Assembly (NCBI RefSeq): GCF_018205975.1
Contig: NZ_CP073577.1
Span: 1,364,001 to 1,428,000, forward strand
DNA length: 64,000 nt
Direction: 5' to 3'
DNA from: Erythrobacter sp. JK5
GTDB taxonomy: Bacteria > Pseudomonadota > Alphaproteobacteria > Sphingomonadales > Sphingomonadaceae
Positions 35,352 to 44,514 of this stretch are shown piece by piece. The translations under genes were made by a program, and so were the position numbers. The notes under the pieces were generated by a model, which searched no databases, had not been told where the DNA came from, and saw only the letters and a program-made list of their open reading frames with translations. Numbering within the stretch: position 1 is the stretch's first letter; each line of letters starts with the position of its first letter.

Positions 35352-36665
35352 CTACACCGCCGAACTGAAGCGATCAGGCATGTGTTCGCGATAGGGGTCG
35401 AACTGAGCGGCAATTGCTCGCGAGTATGGCAGTCCATCCGGAGTAATCGAAATGGTGCCGTCTTCGCGGGATGCTAGGCCGCGATCCAGAAACGGACGGA
35501 GTAACGTGCTTGTTTCGGCTTCGAGCTCAGGAGGCACTTGAGCTTTCCCCCAACACAGAAGCTGCTCGATCACTCGACCCCGAACTTGGTCGTCCGGCGA
35601 TCTCGACACGCCCCGAACTGTCGCAATCCGACCGTCCGATGCCAGCATGCGGTATCGACCGCTATTCTTTTCATTTTGAGCGAGCAGCGTCTCGAACGAA
35701 CTGATTGCCGATGCGCCGAGGCCTATCAAGGCAGGCGCATCGTCATCGGTGAACCCTTGGAAATTTCGGCGCACAGCCCCTGCTTGCGCGGCAATCGCCA
35801 GCGGATCGGTCGCGGAGCGCGCGAAATGGTCGAAACCGATCGGGCTGAACCCGTGCGAACAAAGATAAGTGAAGCCAAGCTCCGCCATGGCAAACCTGGC
35901 GGCCCGGTTCGGCATGGAGCGGCAATCCACTGCGCGTTGCCGCGGTACCGCGTGCGGCATATGCGCATAGCCAAACAGTGCAATCCGGTCAGCTCCGAGC
36001 GCAACAGTGCGCTGCAGAGTAGCGAGCAGATCATCACTGGATTGCTGGGGCAAGCCGTACATCAGGTCGAAGTTGAGCGACTTCACACCGGCATTGCGTA
36101 ACAGCTCGGTAGCCTCTGCAATCAGGGCATCGGATTGAATGCGCCCTATCGCTTCCTGACAATGGGGCGCGAGTGTCTGAACGCCGAGGCTGGCACGATC
36201 GATCCCTAGCGCCCTTATGACCTCGGCCCATTCGCGAGAGATCGTGCGTGGGTCAAGTTCGATAGAGAATGCCGGATCGGATATCCGAAAGCGGATGATC
36301 AAATCATCGACGAGCCGGACGAAATCCGTTGGCGCCAGCGCATTGGGGCTCCCGCCGCCAAATGCAATTCGGCGAACCTGTGAGTTTGAGGGGAGCAGAC
36401 GCGAAACCGTTTCGATCTCGCGATGCAGCGCGTCGAGATAGGATTCCAATCGGTGTCGGCGTCCGGCGGCACCGGTATTGCAACCGCAGTAATGGCAGAT
36501 CCTCTCACAAAACGGGATATGGACATAGAGGGAGACGTCGCCCTCTGCGCACTCGACAGCGGTGCGATAGTCGCTTTCGTCGATCGCCTCGAACTCCGCC
36601 GCAGTCGGGAAGCTAGTATATCGCGGAACAGACTGCTCAAGCAGCTCTGGATAGTAGGGCCACAT
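35352..36665 (-). CDS. hemN: HemN, oxygen-independent coproporphyrinogen III oxidase
   Basis: This radical-SAM enzyme decarboxylates coproporphyrinogen III during haem synthesis without oxygen. From ATG 36665 the protein has 437 residues and begins MWPYYPELLEQSVPRYTSFPTAAEF, the usual HemN start. The iron-sulfur motif HIPFCERICHYCGC gives Cys53, Cys57, Cys60 and Cys62. The frame is open up to TTG 36713, but those codons coincide with a perfect FNR box, so the shorter start is chosen. It supplies haem for NarI and other cytochromes under anoxia. The C-terminal HemN domain is complete. Confidence 0.93.
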   Translation of the reverse strand: MWPYYPELLEQSVPRYTSFPTAAEFEAIDESDYRTAVECAEGDVSLYVHIPFCERICHYCGCNTGAAGRRHRLESYLDALHREIETVSRLLPSNSQVRRIAFGGGSPNALAPTDFVRLVDDLIIRFRISDPAFSIELDPRTISREWAEVIRALGIDRASLGVQTLAPHCQEAIGRIQSDALIAEATELLRNAGVKSLNFDLMYGLPQQSSDDLLATLQRTVALGADRIALFGYAHMPHAVPRQRAVDCRSMPNRAARFAMAELGFTYLCSHGFSPIGFDHFARSATDPLAIAAQAGAVRRNFQGFTDDDAPALIGLGASAISSFETLLAQNEKNSGRYRMLASDGRIATVRGVSRSPDDQVRGRVIEQLLCWGKAQVPPELEAETSTLLRPFLDRGLASREDGTISITPDGLPYSRAIAAQFDPYREHMPDRFSSAV

Positions 36666-36699
36666 TGTTTCTGGATGCTCGCACTCTGCGAAGGCGTCT

Positions 36700-36713
36700 T
36701 TGATCCGCATCAA
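36700..36713. promoter_or_regulatory. FNR box TTGATCCGCATCAA (hemN)
   Basis: A perfect TTGAT-N4-ATCAA site centred 41.5 bases before the chosen hemN ATG. hemN is a classical target of FNR-type activators in alphaproteobacteria. The site lies inside the longest possible reading frame of hemN, which is the reason to prefer the ATG at 36665. Confidence 0.85.
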
Positions 36714-36809
36714 TTCTAGCGCCGCTGGATCGACCTTCGATCGTCAAGATTACGACACCCCATTTGTGCGACGGTGCGACGCCATTCGAACATAACATCG
36801 GAAGCGGCG

Positions 36810-37535
36810 TTAGGTTAGGACGGGGAAGTGGCCGGCTTCTTGCTTCAGTGCGGCCAGATCGAGGATCTTGACTTGCGACCTGCCCGAAGTGGACACGAGG
36901 CCCGCATTTCGAAGCTCCGTCATCTGTCGGCTCACAGTTTCGATCGTAAGCCCAATGTTCTCGCCAATATCACGGCGAGACATCGGAAGATCGAGCAGAG
37001 CTCCATTGGAAAATGGAGAACCGATCCGTTCAGCCATGCTGACCAGGAAAGTCGCGACCCGTTCCCGCGCTGTCTTCTGCCCTAAAGCAATGGTCTTTTC
37101 GCGACTTCGACCGAGGGTACGTAGCAGATGGCCAATGAAGTTATTGTTCAGCGCCCTGTCGTTCTGAGCCAATCGAATAAACTCCGTCGCCGGAAAGGCG
37201 ATGAGTTCGCAGTCTTTTAAGGCGCAGAGGTTGTAGGCGTGCGTTTCTCGTGCTGGAAGATAGATGAAGTCGTCTTTGAAGTAGAAACCCATGACATGGG
37301 TACGTCCACCCGAAACGCTGGCAATCAGCTTAACCGCCCCCTCGACGACAAGCACCACCTGGTTGACCCTGTTGTCGACAACGCGAGAATCCCCCGAGCG
37401 AGCACCAGCATATCTGGCGAGCGCCTGCAGACGAAGATGCGTCGCTTCGGCAGCGCCAAGCGAGGCCACGGGTGCTCTTGTTCCCCCAAAAATGATGGAA
37501 GTCGGCAAAGCTTCAGCTGATTGCTTCGAGTGCAT
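36810..37535 (-). CDS. Crp/Fnr regulator, FixK-like
   Basis: The 241-residue protein has a cyclic-nucleotide-binding-type beta-roll (about residues 35-130), a long dimerisation helix and a C-terminal helix-turn-helix (LPMSRRDIGENIGLTIETVSRQMTEL) with the E..SR signature that reads TTGAT half-sites. It lacks an N-terminal Cys cluster, so it should not sense oxygen directly, as in FixK. The ATG 37535 is chosen because the longer frame (to 37610) runs over a perfect FNR-type box; a GTG at 37469 is another option. It is probably activated by the adjacent FnrL and passes the signal on. Confidence 0.85.
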   Translation of the reverse strand: MHSKQSAEALPTSIIFGGTRAPVASLGAAEATHLRLQALARYAGARSGDSRVVDNRVNQVVLVVEGAVKLIASVSGGRTHVMGFYFKDDFIYLPARETHAYNLCALKDCELIAFPATEFIRLAQNDRALNNNFIGHLLRTLGRSREKTIALGQKTARERVATFLVSMAERIGSPFSNGALLDLPMSRRDIGENIGLTIETVSRQMTELRNAGLVSTSGRSQVKILDLAALKQEAGHFPVLT

Positions 37536-37569
37536 CACCGGAAGATGCACGATGAAATGAGCGTCGTCC

Positions 37570-37583
37570 TTGATTTTGGTCAA
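37570..37583. promoter_or_regulatory. FNR-type box TTGACCAAAATCAA (FixK-like gene)
   Basis: On the minus strand this reads TTGAC-CAAA-ATCAA, centred 41.5 bases before the chosen start of the FixK-like gene. The same 14 bases occur before narK at 57092-57105. It fits control by FnrL, encoded just upstream, or autoregulation. Confidence 0.8.
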
Positions 37584-37697
37584 ACCAACTATTTCGCCTC
37601 TGGAGGCCATTCAGTCGGTGTCCTGGAAGCATCAAAGTGTCCGGCGAGCCCTGCCGCTTCGAGACAATCAGGCTCAAAGCAACTACAGCATAATCGG

Positions 37698-38423
37698 CTA
37701 GCCACCTCGTTCTGCAAGGGCCTTCAGCGAGTTGATTGTCAATTCTTTGCGGCCGGGAAGATCAATCAATCCTTCCTTCTTCAACTTGCTGATGTGCCGG
37801 CTTACCGTTTCAATGGTGAGACCGAGAACGTCTGCCATTTGCTGACGGGAAAGAGGAAGGGTGATTGTTCGCTTGTCGCCAGGCTCCGCTTCTTCGCAAG
37901 TCGCTGGGACGAGGCGCTCGGCCGTCTCAACGAGGTATGTAGCCAGTTTCTGTTCGGCATTCATCCTTCCCAGCAGGACCATCCATCGCCGGGTTCGGTC
38001 CAGTTCGGCGAGCGTTCGCTCAAGCAACTTGTGCTCAAGACGAGGATGTTCGCGAGCAAATCTGTCGAAATCGGTGCGCCTGAATACACAGACCTGTGCG
38101 TCGCTGAGCGCTTCGACACCATAGGGTGTGGTCTCGCCAAACGGACGGCCGAGGAAATCCGATGGATAGACCATCCCAAGAATCTGCTCTTTGCCGTCTG
38201 CCGTTTGGGTCGAAAGCTTGAGGACGCCTTCCACCACATTGGCAACGATAATCGCCTCATCGCCTTCCCACAGCAGCTGTTCGCCTGCACGAAGGTTCTT
38301 TCTCCGCCCGATCGCGTTAAGCAATCCTATTTCCTCGTCGTCGAGATCAGCACAGATCGCCCGATTGCGAACAGCGCAAGCTTGGCAAGAATTCATTGCT
38401 GCGTCGATTTCGAGTGATTCCAT
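37698..38423 (-). CDS. fnrL: FnrL-type oxygen sensor with 4Fe-4S cysteines
   Basis: The 241-residue Crp/Fnr protein has the N-terminal cysteines Cys13, Cys16 and Cys24 and the internal Cys112 needed to hold an oxygen-labile 4Fe-4S cluster. The helix-turn-helix LPLSRQQMADVLGLTIETVSRHISKL recognises TTGAT-N4-ATCAA. By family it becomes a DNA-binding dimer under low oxygen and activates hemN, nar genes and fixK-like genes, all of which are here with matching boxes. I see no such box in front of fnrL itself. It is in tandem with the FixK-like gene. Confidence 0.92.
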   Translation of the reverse strand: MESLEIDAAMNSCQACAVRNRAICADLDDEEIGLLNAIGRRKNLRAGEQLLWEGDEAIIVANVVEGVLKLSTQTADGKEQILGMVYPSDFLGRPFGETTPYGVEALSDAQVCVFRRTDFDRFAREHPRLEHKLLERTLAELDRTRRWMVLLGRMNAEQKLATYLVETAERLVPATCEEAEPGDKRTITLPLSRQQMADVLGLTIETVSRHISKLKKEGLIDLPGRKELTINSLKALAERGG

Positions 38424-38644
38424 GTGATCAGGATAGCGCCAGCAATACAGGCTGCCAATGCTCGGCTCTCGCGCATCCGCTGACCGTACACCTGAATGCG
38501 CAGGGAGTTAGCGAAGAGTTCCACGAAGAATTTCTGGTTTCTGTTGCACGCGACGCCTCAGAAGTGCGGGGCGCTCAACGTTTTTCAGCGATCGCTTCTT
38601 ACTGATCTTGGCGATCATAGGCGGGCCTGATGACTGGAGCACTC
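38424..38644. other. Intergenic, nothing recognised
   Basis: A 221-base gap upstream of fnrL and downstream of the cupin gene. Short frames inside lack ribosome-binding sites. No FNR-type box was found. Confidence 0.5.
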
Positions 38645-39493
38645 CTAAAAGGGAAGCGGGCCTTGCCACGACGAATAGCGCAGATGCTCCAGGCGTTCTG
38701 GTAGGACCGGATCGTAGGCCTGGTCGAACGAAAAATCGGCTTCATTCTTGCTCCAGACGTTCTCGTGTTTGCCACCAACGAAGCGGATCAGTGAAACCGC
38801 GCCCCAGCGCGAACCATAGGGGCCATGGGGAATGGCCGGCGGGCGCCAGAAATAGGCACCCGGATGCATGGTGCCAGGCGGTCCGGCAAGCGAGCCGGCA
38901 ATCATATAGCACTCTTCCACCACCGGGTGGCTTTCTTGCGGCCCCTCTCCGCTTGGCGGCTCCGATTGAGGCAGGATCAGCGATAGGAACGTGCGTTCGC
39001 CGCTCTCCGGATCGGTCCGCAGATCCTTTCGCGAGATTCCCAGATGGCGCAGATTGGAGTCATTGAGCGTCATATCCCAAGCCATCTGCCGGGTCTTGAG
39101 ATGCGAGATCGCACGCGCCGTGTCGCAGTCGCCGATATCTCCGACGAGAACGGGTTCGCGATTGTAGAATGCAATCAAGACGCAGCCGTTCTTGCTTGAC
39201 ATGCTGTTGCGTGTCCAGCCTGCGGGCAGGAAGGCATAGCTGTCCGCTTCATAGAGCTCGCCATCCATTTCCAGCGAGCCATCGAGAACGAAAAACTCTT
39301 CATCCGCGACAATATGCTCCGGCCCCATACGAGACCATCCGACCGGGTACCGCATCAGTGCGGTGCACGCACCCGTTTCGGGGTCACGGCTCAGTATCTT
39401 GTATTCGGCGTCCGGCCGCGCAAGCCCCGCTCCGATACGTTGCCACGGGAGCAATTGCGATTGAACAAACTCGATATGTTCGCGGCTATCCAT
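38645..39493 (-). CDS. Cupin-domain protein, unknown substrate
   Basis: The 282-residue protein appears to have two cupin modules. The first has GPEHIVADEEFFVLDGSLEMDGE...YAFLPAGW, the second HPVVEECYMIAGSLAGPPGTMHPGAYFWRPPAIPHGPYGS, with His/Glu metal ligands in the usual places. Such proteins include dioxygenases, isomerases and binding proteins, so no reaction can be given. It is divergent from an acyl-CoA dehydrogenase gene, with a perfect FNR box between them centred 42.5 bases before its ATG. AAGGG precedes the ATG at five bases. Confidence 0.78.
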   Translation of the reverse strand: MDSREHIEFVQSQLLPWQRIGAGLARPDAEYKILSRDPETGACTALMRYPVGWSRMGPEHIVADEEFFVLDGSLEMDGELYEADSYAFLPAGWTRNSMSSKNGCVLIAFYNREPVLVGDIGDCDTARAISHLKTRQMAWDMTLNDSNLRHLGISRKDLRTDPESGERTFLSLILPQSEPPSGEGPQESHPVVEECYMIAGSLAGPPGTMHPGAYFWRPPAIPHGPYGSRWGAVSLIRFVGGKHENVWSKNEADFSFDQAYDPVLPERLEHLRYSSWQGPLPF

Positions 39494-39528
39494 AAACGCC
39501 CTTAGAGAACAAACTCGATGGACGAGCC

Positions 39529-39542
39529 TTGACCCAGATCAA
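39529..39542. promoter_or_regulatory. FNR box TTGACCCAGATCAA between cupin and acyl-CoA dehydrogenase genes
   Basis: TTGAC-CCAG-ATCAA lies between divergent genes, 42.5 bases (centre) before the cupin ATG and 72.5 before the dehydrogenase ATG. For the dehydrogenase, activation from -41.5 would place the transcript start near 39577, and TATCTC at 39564-39569 could be the -10. Confidence 0.75.
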
Positions 39543-39607
39543 TTCAAATTGCCGGATAGAGTCTATCTCTGGGTGCGAAATAGACACTTCTGCCGAGCAC
39601 CCTACCG

Positions 39608-40870
39608 ATGGATTTCAGCCTTTCCGACAATCAGTCCCATTGGCGCAATCGCGTGCGCGATTTCATGCACGCACATGTCTATCGTGCGGAAGACACATAT
39701 CGATCCCAACTAGGCAAACACGAAGGCGAACGATGGCAAGTGCCGCCGATTGTCGAAGAACTGAAGGCGCGCGCCTATTCCGACGGTTTGTGGAACCTGT
39801 TCCTGCCGCCGTCCGAGCATGACGAGGAGGACTATCGCGGAGCCGGTCTCAGCAACCTCGACTATGCGCTCTGTGCGGAAGAAATGGGGCGGGTCGGCTT
39901 TGCTTCGGAAGCATTCAATTGTTCAGCCCCCGACACCGGGAATATGGAGGTGCTCCACCGATACGGAACGCCGGAGCAAAAGGCGCAATGGTTGCGCCCG
40001 CTGCTCGATGGAGAAATTCGTTCGGCCTTTCTGATGACCGAACCGGATGTCGCTTCTTCCGATGCGACCAACGTCCAGACCTCGATCCGCCGTGACGGGG
40101 ACGAATATGTCATCAACGGGCGCAAATGGTGGTCGTCCGGAGTTGGCGATCCGCGTTGCAAGCTGGCAATCGTCATGGGCAAGACCGACCCGGATGCGGA
40201 CACCCACCAGCAGCAATCACAGGTCCTCGTTCCGCTGGACGCGCCGGGCGTAGAGATCGTGCGGATGCTGCCGGTGTTCGGATATGACGGCGCGCCGCAT
40301 GGGCACGGCGAAGTCGTGCTGCGCGACGTCCGGATTCCTGCCAGCAACATCATCCTTGGTGAGGGTCGCGGCTTCGAAATCGCGCAGGGGCGGCTCGGAC
40401 CAGGGCGGATTCACCATTGCATGCGGGCCATCGGCGCCGCTGAGCGCGCGATCGAGAAGATGGCGGAGCGGCTTCAGTCGCGGATCGCTTTTGGAAAGCG
40501 CTTGTCAGAACAATCCGTGTGGGAACACCGTTTGGGTGAAGGTCGGTTGGATATCGAGATGACAAGACTGCTCTGTCTCAAGGCCGCCGATATGATGGAC
40601 AAGGCGGGCAACAAGGCGGCCAAACTCGAGATCGCCTTGATCAAGGTCGCTGCACCGAGAACGGCATTGCGCGTTCTCGATCACGCGATGCAGGCCCATG
40701 GCGCGGGCGGACTTTCTGACGATTTCGGCTTGGCTGAAGTCTATGCCGGCATGCGCGCATTGCGGATTGCCGATGGTCCCGATGAAGTCCACTTGCGCTC
40801 GATTGCCCGAATGGAATTCGGGCAATCCAGGGACCGTATGGCCGACTGGCGAGATCGCAGGGGCTCATGA
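39608..40870 (+). CDS. Acyl-CoA dehydrogenase family flavoprotein
   Basis: The 420-residue protein has all-helical N- and C-terminal domains around the FAD-binding beta domain. Family motifs are [25 protein letters not shown] and, near the C-terminus, [36 protein letters not shown], where relatives bind FAD across the dimer. It probably oxidises an acyl-CoA to the enoyl-CoA; the chain type is unknown. It leads an operon with pdxH and mobA (four-base overlaps), behind an FNR-type box. Anaerobic control of such an enzyme is unexpected. Confidence 0.88.
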   Translation: MDFSLSDNQSHWRNRVRDFMHAHVYRAEDTYRSQLGKHEGERWQVPPIVEELKARAYSDGLWNLFLPPSEHDEEDYRGAGLSNLDYALCAEEMGRVGFASEAFNCSAPDTGNMEVLHRYGTPEQKAQWLRPLLDGEIRSAFLMTEPDVASSDATNVQTSIRRDGDEYVINGRKWWSSGVGDPRCKLAIVMGKTDPDADTHQQQSQVLVPLDAPGVEIVRMLPVFGYDGAPHGHGEVVLRDVRIPASNIILGEGRGFEIAQGRLGPGRIHHCMRAIGAAERAIEKMAERLQSRIAFGKRLSEQSVWEHRLGEGRLDIEMTRLLCLKAADMMDKAGNKAAKLEIALIKVAAPRTALRVLDHAMQAHGAGGLSDDFGLAEVYAGMRALRIADGPDEVHLRSIARMEFGQSRDRMADWRDRRGS

Positions 40871-41460
40871 ACGGCCTTTCCGCCGATCCGCATGCACTCT
40901 TCGGATCATGGTATGCAGAAGCGTCCCGGCACCCCGACATTGCAGATGCGAGTGCGGTCAATATCGCAACAGCAAGCAAGGATGGCATACCATCGAACCG
41001 CATGGTCTTGCTAAAAGGGCACGACGCAGCGGGTTTCGTGATTTACACTAATCTTGGCAGTCGCAAGGCCAACGAGTTGGCAGCCAATCCCCATGCCGCC
41101 CTCTGCTTTCATTGGGCTCCTCTGCGCCTTCAGGTCCGGATCGAGGGATCGGTCCAGCCAGTCAGCGAAGCGGAAGCTAATGCCTATTTCGCCTCAAGAC
41201 CGCTCGCCAGCAGGATCGGCGCATGGGCGTCGAAGCAATCAGCCCCTCTTGAGAGCCGCAGGAAACTGATTGCACGTATTGCTCGATTCACATCTTCCTT
41301 TGCCCTGAAGGATCCAGGACGCCCGCCGTTCTGGTCAGGATTCCGGATCGAACCGCGTCGCTTCGAGTTCTGGACCGAAGGAGAATACCGGGTGCACGAC
41401 CGCGTGGTGTTCGAAAAGCAGGACAATGCTTGCTGGGAGCGCTACTTGCTTTACCCGTGA
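40867..41460 (+). CDS. pdxH: Pyridoxamine 5'-phosphate oxidase
   Basis: The 197-residue FMN enzyme converts pyridoxine or pyridoxamine phosphate to pyridoxal 5'-phosphate using oxygen. Typical segments are [53 protein letters not shown], the [21 protein letters not shown] block, and the C-terminal RVHDRVVF...W..YLLYP end. It overlaps the acyl-CoA dehydrogenase stop (ATGA), and its own stop overlaps the GTG of mobA. An oxygen-using enzyme in an FNR-box operon is odd, and this may be a second copy next to a housekeeping gene elsewhere. Confidence 0.93.
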   Translation: MNGLSADPHALFGSWYAEASRHPDIADASAVNIATASKDGIPSNRMVLLKGHDAAGFVIYTNLGSRKANELAANPHAALCFHWAPLRLQVRIEGSVQPVSEAEANAYFASRPLASRIGAWASKQSAPLESRRKLIARIARFTSSFALKDPGRPPFWSGFRIEPRRFEFWTEGEYRVHDRVVFEKQDNACWERYLLYP

Positions 41461-42050
41461 CCGATGCAACGCCAACGATAGTGATCGCCGCCGGTGGCGA
41501 AGGACGCCGCATGGGCGGAAGCAAGCCGGCTCAAATACTGGCCGGGAAATCTCTTCTTGACCATGCCTTGCATTGGGCAGGTAAGCATTCCGATCTGATC
41601 GCTATTGCTGTTCGCGATTCCGATCAGCTTGAACACACCTCGATCCCGATACTGGTCGATGCAGCGGCAGGCCTTGGTCCGATCAGCGCCTTGAAGAGTG
41701 CCTTCAGTTTCGCTGAAAAGCATGACCGTGACCAAGTCCTGCTGATCGGATGCGATCTGCCGTTCCTACCATCCGATTTGGCGGAACGACTTGCGCGGGA
41801 AATTGGCTCTCAATGCTGTGCTATGCCAGTGAGCAACGGGCGCGACCACCCCATGACCGCTTTGTGGAGGGTCGAGCGCACCGCCCTCGAAGCCTTTGTT
41901 GCGGCGGGAGGGCGTTCGATCTGGCGTTTCGCGGAAAGCGTCGGGGTGAAACGCATCGACTGGGCGCCGGAACAAGGCACCGATCCCTTCACCAATATCA
42001 ACGACCTTGAAACGCTCGCACGTGCTGAAGGCAGGCTCCGGCAGCCATAA
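41457..42050 (+). CDS. mobA: MobA, molybdenum cofactor guanylyltransferase
   Basis: The 197-residue protein attaches GMP to molybdopterin to form the MGD cofactor used by NarG. It shows the nucleotide-binding start IVIAAGGEGRRMGGSKP, LIGCDLPFLPSDLAERL with the metal-binding Asp, and NGRDHPMTALW. GTG 41457 overlaps the pdxH stop (GTGA) and gives the standard N-terminus; a TTG at 41430 would add nine codons inside pdxH. It is convergent with nnrS, 43 bases away. It completes the cofactor set with moaA, moaD, moaE, moaB and moeA of the opposite operon. Confidence 0.88.
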   Translation: MTDATPTIVIAAGGEGRRMGGSKPAQILAGKSLLDHALHWAGKHSDLIAIAVRDSDQLEHTSIPILVDAAAGLGPISALKSAFSFAEKHDRDQVLLIGCDLPFLPSDLAERLAREIGSQCCAMPVSNGRDHPMTALWRVERTALEAFVAAGGRSIWRFAESVGVKRIDWAPEQGTDPFTNINDLETLARAEGRLRQP

Positions 42051-42093
42051 GGTCCGGGAAGAAGCGCGTGCTTGCTGTCGCCCCTGCGATCGC

Positions 42094-43305
42094 TCAACCG
42101 GTTTTGCGCGGCCGCAGAAGCAGGGGACCGTAAATCCCCGCGAACCCGCCAAAGGCCGCGATCCATGCCGCCCCCGACACGCCGTGAAGCAGCTGCGCCT
42201 GAGCGGGCCAGATTCCCGCCGCGAGCCGGGCAGCGACCGCCGCAATGACCGCGATATAGAGAGCCTTCGTCCCTCCCCCTGCTGTCAGGTCCCGCCCGGT
42301 GTGGCCGAGCGTCGCGCGGGTCATCACGGCCAAGGTCATGAGGCCGATCCCGCCTGCCATCCACAGGTGTTGCGCCGTCCCCGCCCCTACGAAACCATAG
42401 CCTAGTGTTTCGGCTGCGCCAGCCAAAGCGCCGAGCGGTATGAACAGATAACCGGCGTGCAAGACCAGCACGAGCGGCTCCGCTCCAGTCCGGTCCCCAG
42501 CCCAGCGCATAAGCCTAACGAGGTGGAGCACTCCGGCGATCGCAAGGAACACGGCTGTGACCAGTGCATCCGGTCTCACCAGCCAACACAAGATGGCAAC
42601 CAGCAAACCAGCCAGTGCAATCTTGTCGAAGACCTGCATCGGCGGGACCGGCAATCTTCCGTCCCCGCGTTTCGCCAGCCAGTTGCGCGTGAAGGAGGGC
42701 ACGATCCGGCCTCCGATAAGGGCGATCATCAACACCGCGGCGCCTAGTCCAAGACGCAGCCCGTACCCCTGCGCAGCAAAGGTCCCTGTCGCAGATTCCC
42801 AGTGGAACAGTCCATTCGCAAGACAGAACACGCCGAGCAAAGCCACAACCGGCAGGTTGCGCCAGTTTTTCCCGGCGACAATCTCCCGGCCTAGCAGCCC
42901 AGCCAGAACGAGGAGCATTGCAAGGTCGGCAGACGCGACCGCGATCGGATCGAGATATTGCGAAACGGTAACCGCCAAGCGGCCCGCAAGCCATAAGGCC
43001 ACAAGTCCACCCAGCGCCCATCCGGTGACCGGCAATCGCCCGGTCCAATTCGGGACCGCCGTCAACAGGAACCCGGCAATGATCGCGCCCAAATAGCCAA
43101 ACAAGAATTCATGCGCGTGCCAGCTCACCGGATCGAACGCTGTGGGCAACACTAGTCGCCCGGAGAGGATAGCAATCCAGAGGACCATCGCCGCCGCGGC
43201 CCAAATCGCTCCCAGAAGAAAGAATGGACGGAAGCCAAAGCTCAGCACAGCTGGACCCTGCCATGCACGATGCCGCTCCATAGTCCTTGTTGTCACCACT
43301 GCCAT
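42094..43305 (-). CDS. nnrS: NnrS-family haem-copper membrane protein
   Basis: The 403-residue protein has about twelve membrane segments and the NnrS start region (GFRPFFLLGAIWA, then WHAHEFLFGYLGAIIAGFLLTAVPNWTGR). NnrS binds haem and copper and in other bacteria protects against nitric-oxide stress during denitrification. Here it is the last gene of the nar-moa operon, 24 bases after moeA. No nitrite or NO reductase genes are in the window, so NO would come from NarG side reactions or from genes elsewhere. ATG 43281 is an alternative start. Confidence 0.9.
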   Translation of the reverse strand: MAVVTTRTMERHRAWQGPAVLSFGFRPFFLLGAIWAAAAMVLWIAILSGRLVLPTAFDPVSWHAHEFLFGYLGAIIAGFLLTAVPNWTGRLPVTGWALGGLVALWLAGRLAVTVSQYLDPIAVASADLAMLLVLAGLLGREIVAGKNWRNLPVVALLGVFCLANGLFHWESATGTFAAQGYGLRLGLGAAVLMIALIGGRIVPSFTRNWLAKRGDGRLPVPPMQVFDKIALAGLLVAILCWLVRPDALVTAVFLAIAGVLHLVRLMRWAGDRTGAEPLVLVLHAGYLFIPLGALAGAAETLGYGFVGAGTAQHLWMAGGIGLMTLAVMTRATLGHTGRDLTAGGGTKALYIAVIAAVAARLAAGIWPAQAQLLHGVSGAAWIAAFGGFAGIYGPLLLRPRKTG

Positions 43306-43329
43306 GCTCCTAAGGCCATCAAACTAAGG

Positions 43330-44514
43330 CTAGAACTCGGTAGCGACTATAATATCGCCCGATGCGCGGGCTGAACCTCCGGGCGTGCAGCGTATAAGCC
43401 AATCCGCTCGAGCGAGCGCGGCCTGAGCGCCGCTTTCCTGATTGCTGAGTGGGCGCAATCCGCGTTCACCCCAAGAGGCGCGAACGAAGGTTTCACGGCT
43501 GCCCGTTTCGGGTATCGTCCCTTCAAGCGGCAACTCCCGCCAGCGTAAGACCTGGCCGATTGCCTGGCCCTGCAGCTTCGCAAGCAGTGGCACCAGGAAC
43601 AACCGCGCAGTGACCATGGCGGATGTCGGATTACCGGGAAGCCCGAGCACCCACTTGCCCTTTGCCCTTCCCAGCCACACAGGCTTTCCGGGTTTCATCG
43701 CGACTTTGGCGAACAGCACTTCGAGGCCGTGAGGCGCAAACATGGGCTTGGCAAAATCGCGCTCACCCACCGAAGCGCCGCCGGTCACGATCACGACATC
43801 GGCCAGGCCCAGCACCTTACCGGCAAGTCGCTCAAGCGCAGGTAAGGCGTCCTCACCGATCGCCCGATCGACAATCTTCGCCCCAGCCTGCTCAGCCATG
43901 GCTGCAACGCCGAGCGTCACGCTTTCGGGAATGGCATCGGCGCGGAGGTGCCCCTCACCGGGAGGCGCAAGTTCGTCTCCGGTGCCTATGATGGCGACCT
44001 TCGGCTGCGCATGAACCTGCACCGTCGCCTGGTCTGCAGCGGCCGCTGCGATCATTGCACGAGGTGACAATCGTGTTCCTGCTTTCAGCAGGATGTCACC
44101 CGCCGCAAAGTCGCTGCCAGCCTGGCGCACATGCCAACCGGGGCCATAGCCCTCGGTAAAGCGCACCATTCCGCCCTCGCGCTCAGCATATTCCTGCATT
44201 ATGCAGCGGTCAGTGCCCTTTGGCATCGGAGCGCCAGTAAAGATGCGCGCGGCCTCACCCGGCCCAACCTCTCCCGAGAAGCTCGATCCCGCACGGCTTT
44301 CGCCAACCACCCTGATCGGCTCGTCCGGGGATGTCGAAGCGTCCAGAACCGCGAATCCATCCATTGCCGCAACTGCCATGCGCGGCGCGGCACTGCGAGC
44401 TGTTACCGACTTGGCAAGCACGCGCCCGGTTGCGCAGGCAAGCGCGACCTCCTCTATCGCCAGAGGTCTGACTTCGGCTTCAAGCCGAGCAAGCGCCTCA
44501 TCAACCGTAATCAA
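43330..44514 (-). CDS. moeA: MoeA, molybdopterin molybdenumtransferase
   Basis: MoeA inserts molybdate into adenylylated molybdopterin. The protein (394 residues) shows AAMDGFAV near the N-terminus, the IFTGAPMPKGTD motif, the MogA-like domain with VVIVTGGASVGERDF, and LGLPGNPTSAMVT. The TTG at 44514 overlaps the moaB stop (TTGA) and gives the typical N-terminus ITVDEALARLEAEVRPL; the longer frame to 44559 lies inside moaB. It is one of five cofactor genes between narI/ppiC and nnrS. Confidence 0.9.
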   Translation of the reverse strand: MITVDEALARLEAEVRPLAIEEVALACATGRVLAKSVTARSAAPRMAVAAMDGFAVLDASTSPDEPIRVVGESRAGSSFSGEVGPGEAARIFTGAPMPKGTDRCIMQEYAEREGGMVRFTEGYGPGWHVRQAGSDFAAGDILLKAGTRLSPRAMIAAAAADQATVQVHAQPKVAIIGTGDELAPPGEGHLRADAIPESVTLGVAAMAEQAGAKIVDRAIGEDALPALERLAGKVLGLADVVIVTGGASVGERDFAKPMFAPHGLEVLFAKVAMKPGKPVWLGRAKGKWVLGLPGNPTSAMVTARLFLVPLLAKLQGQAIGQVLRWRELPLEGTIPETGSRETFVRASWGERGLRPLSNQESGAQAALARADWLIRCTPGGSARASGDIIVATEF

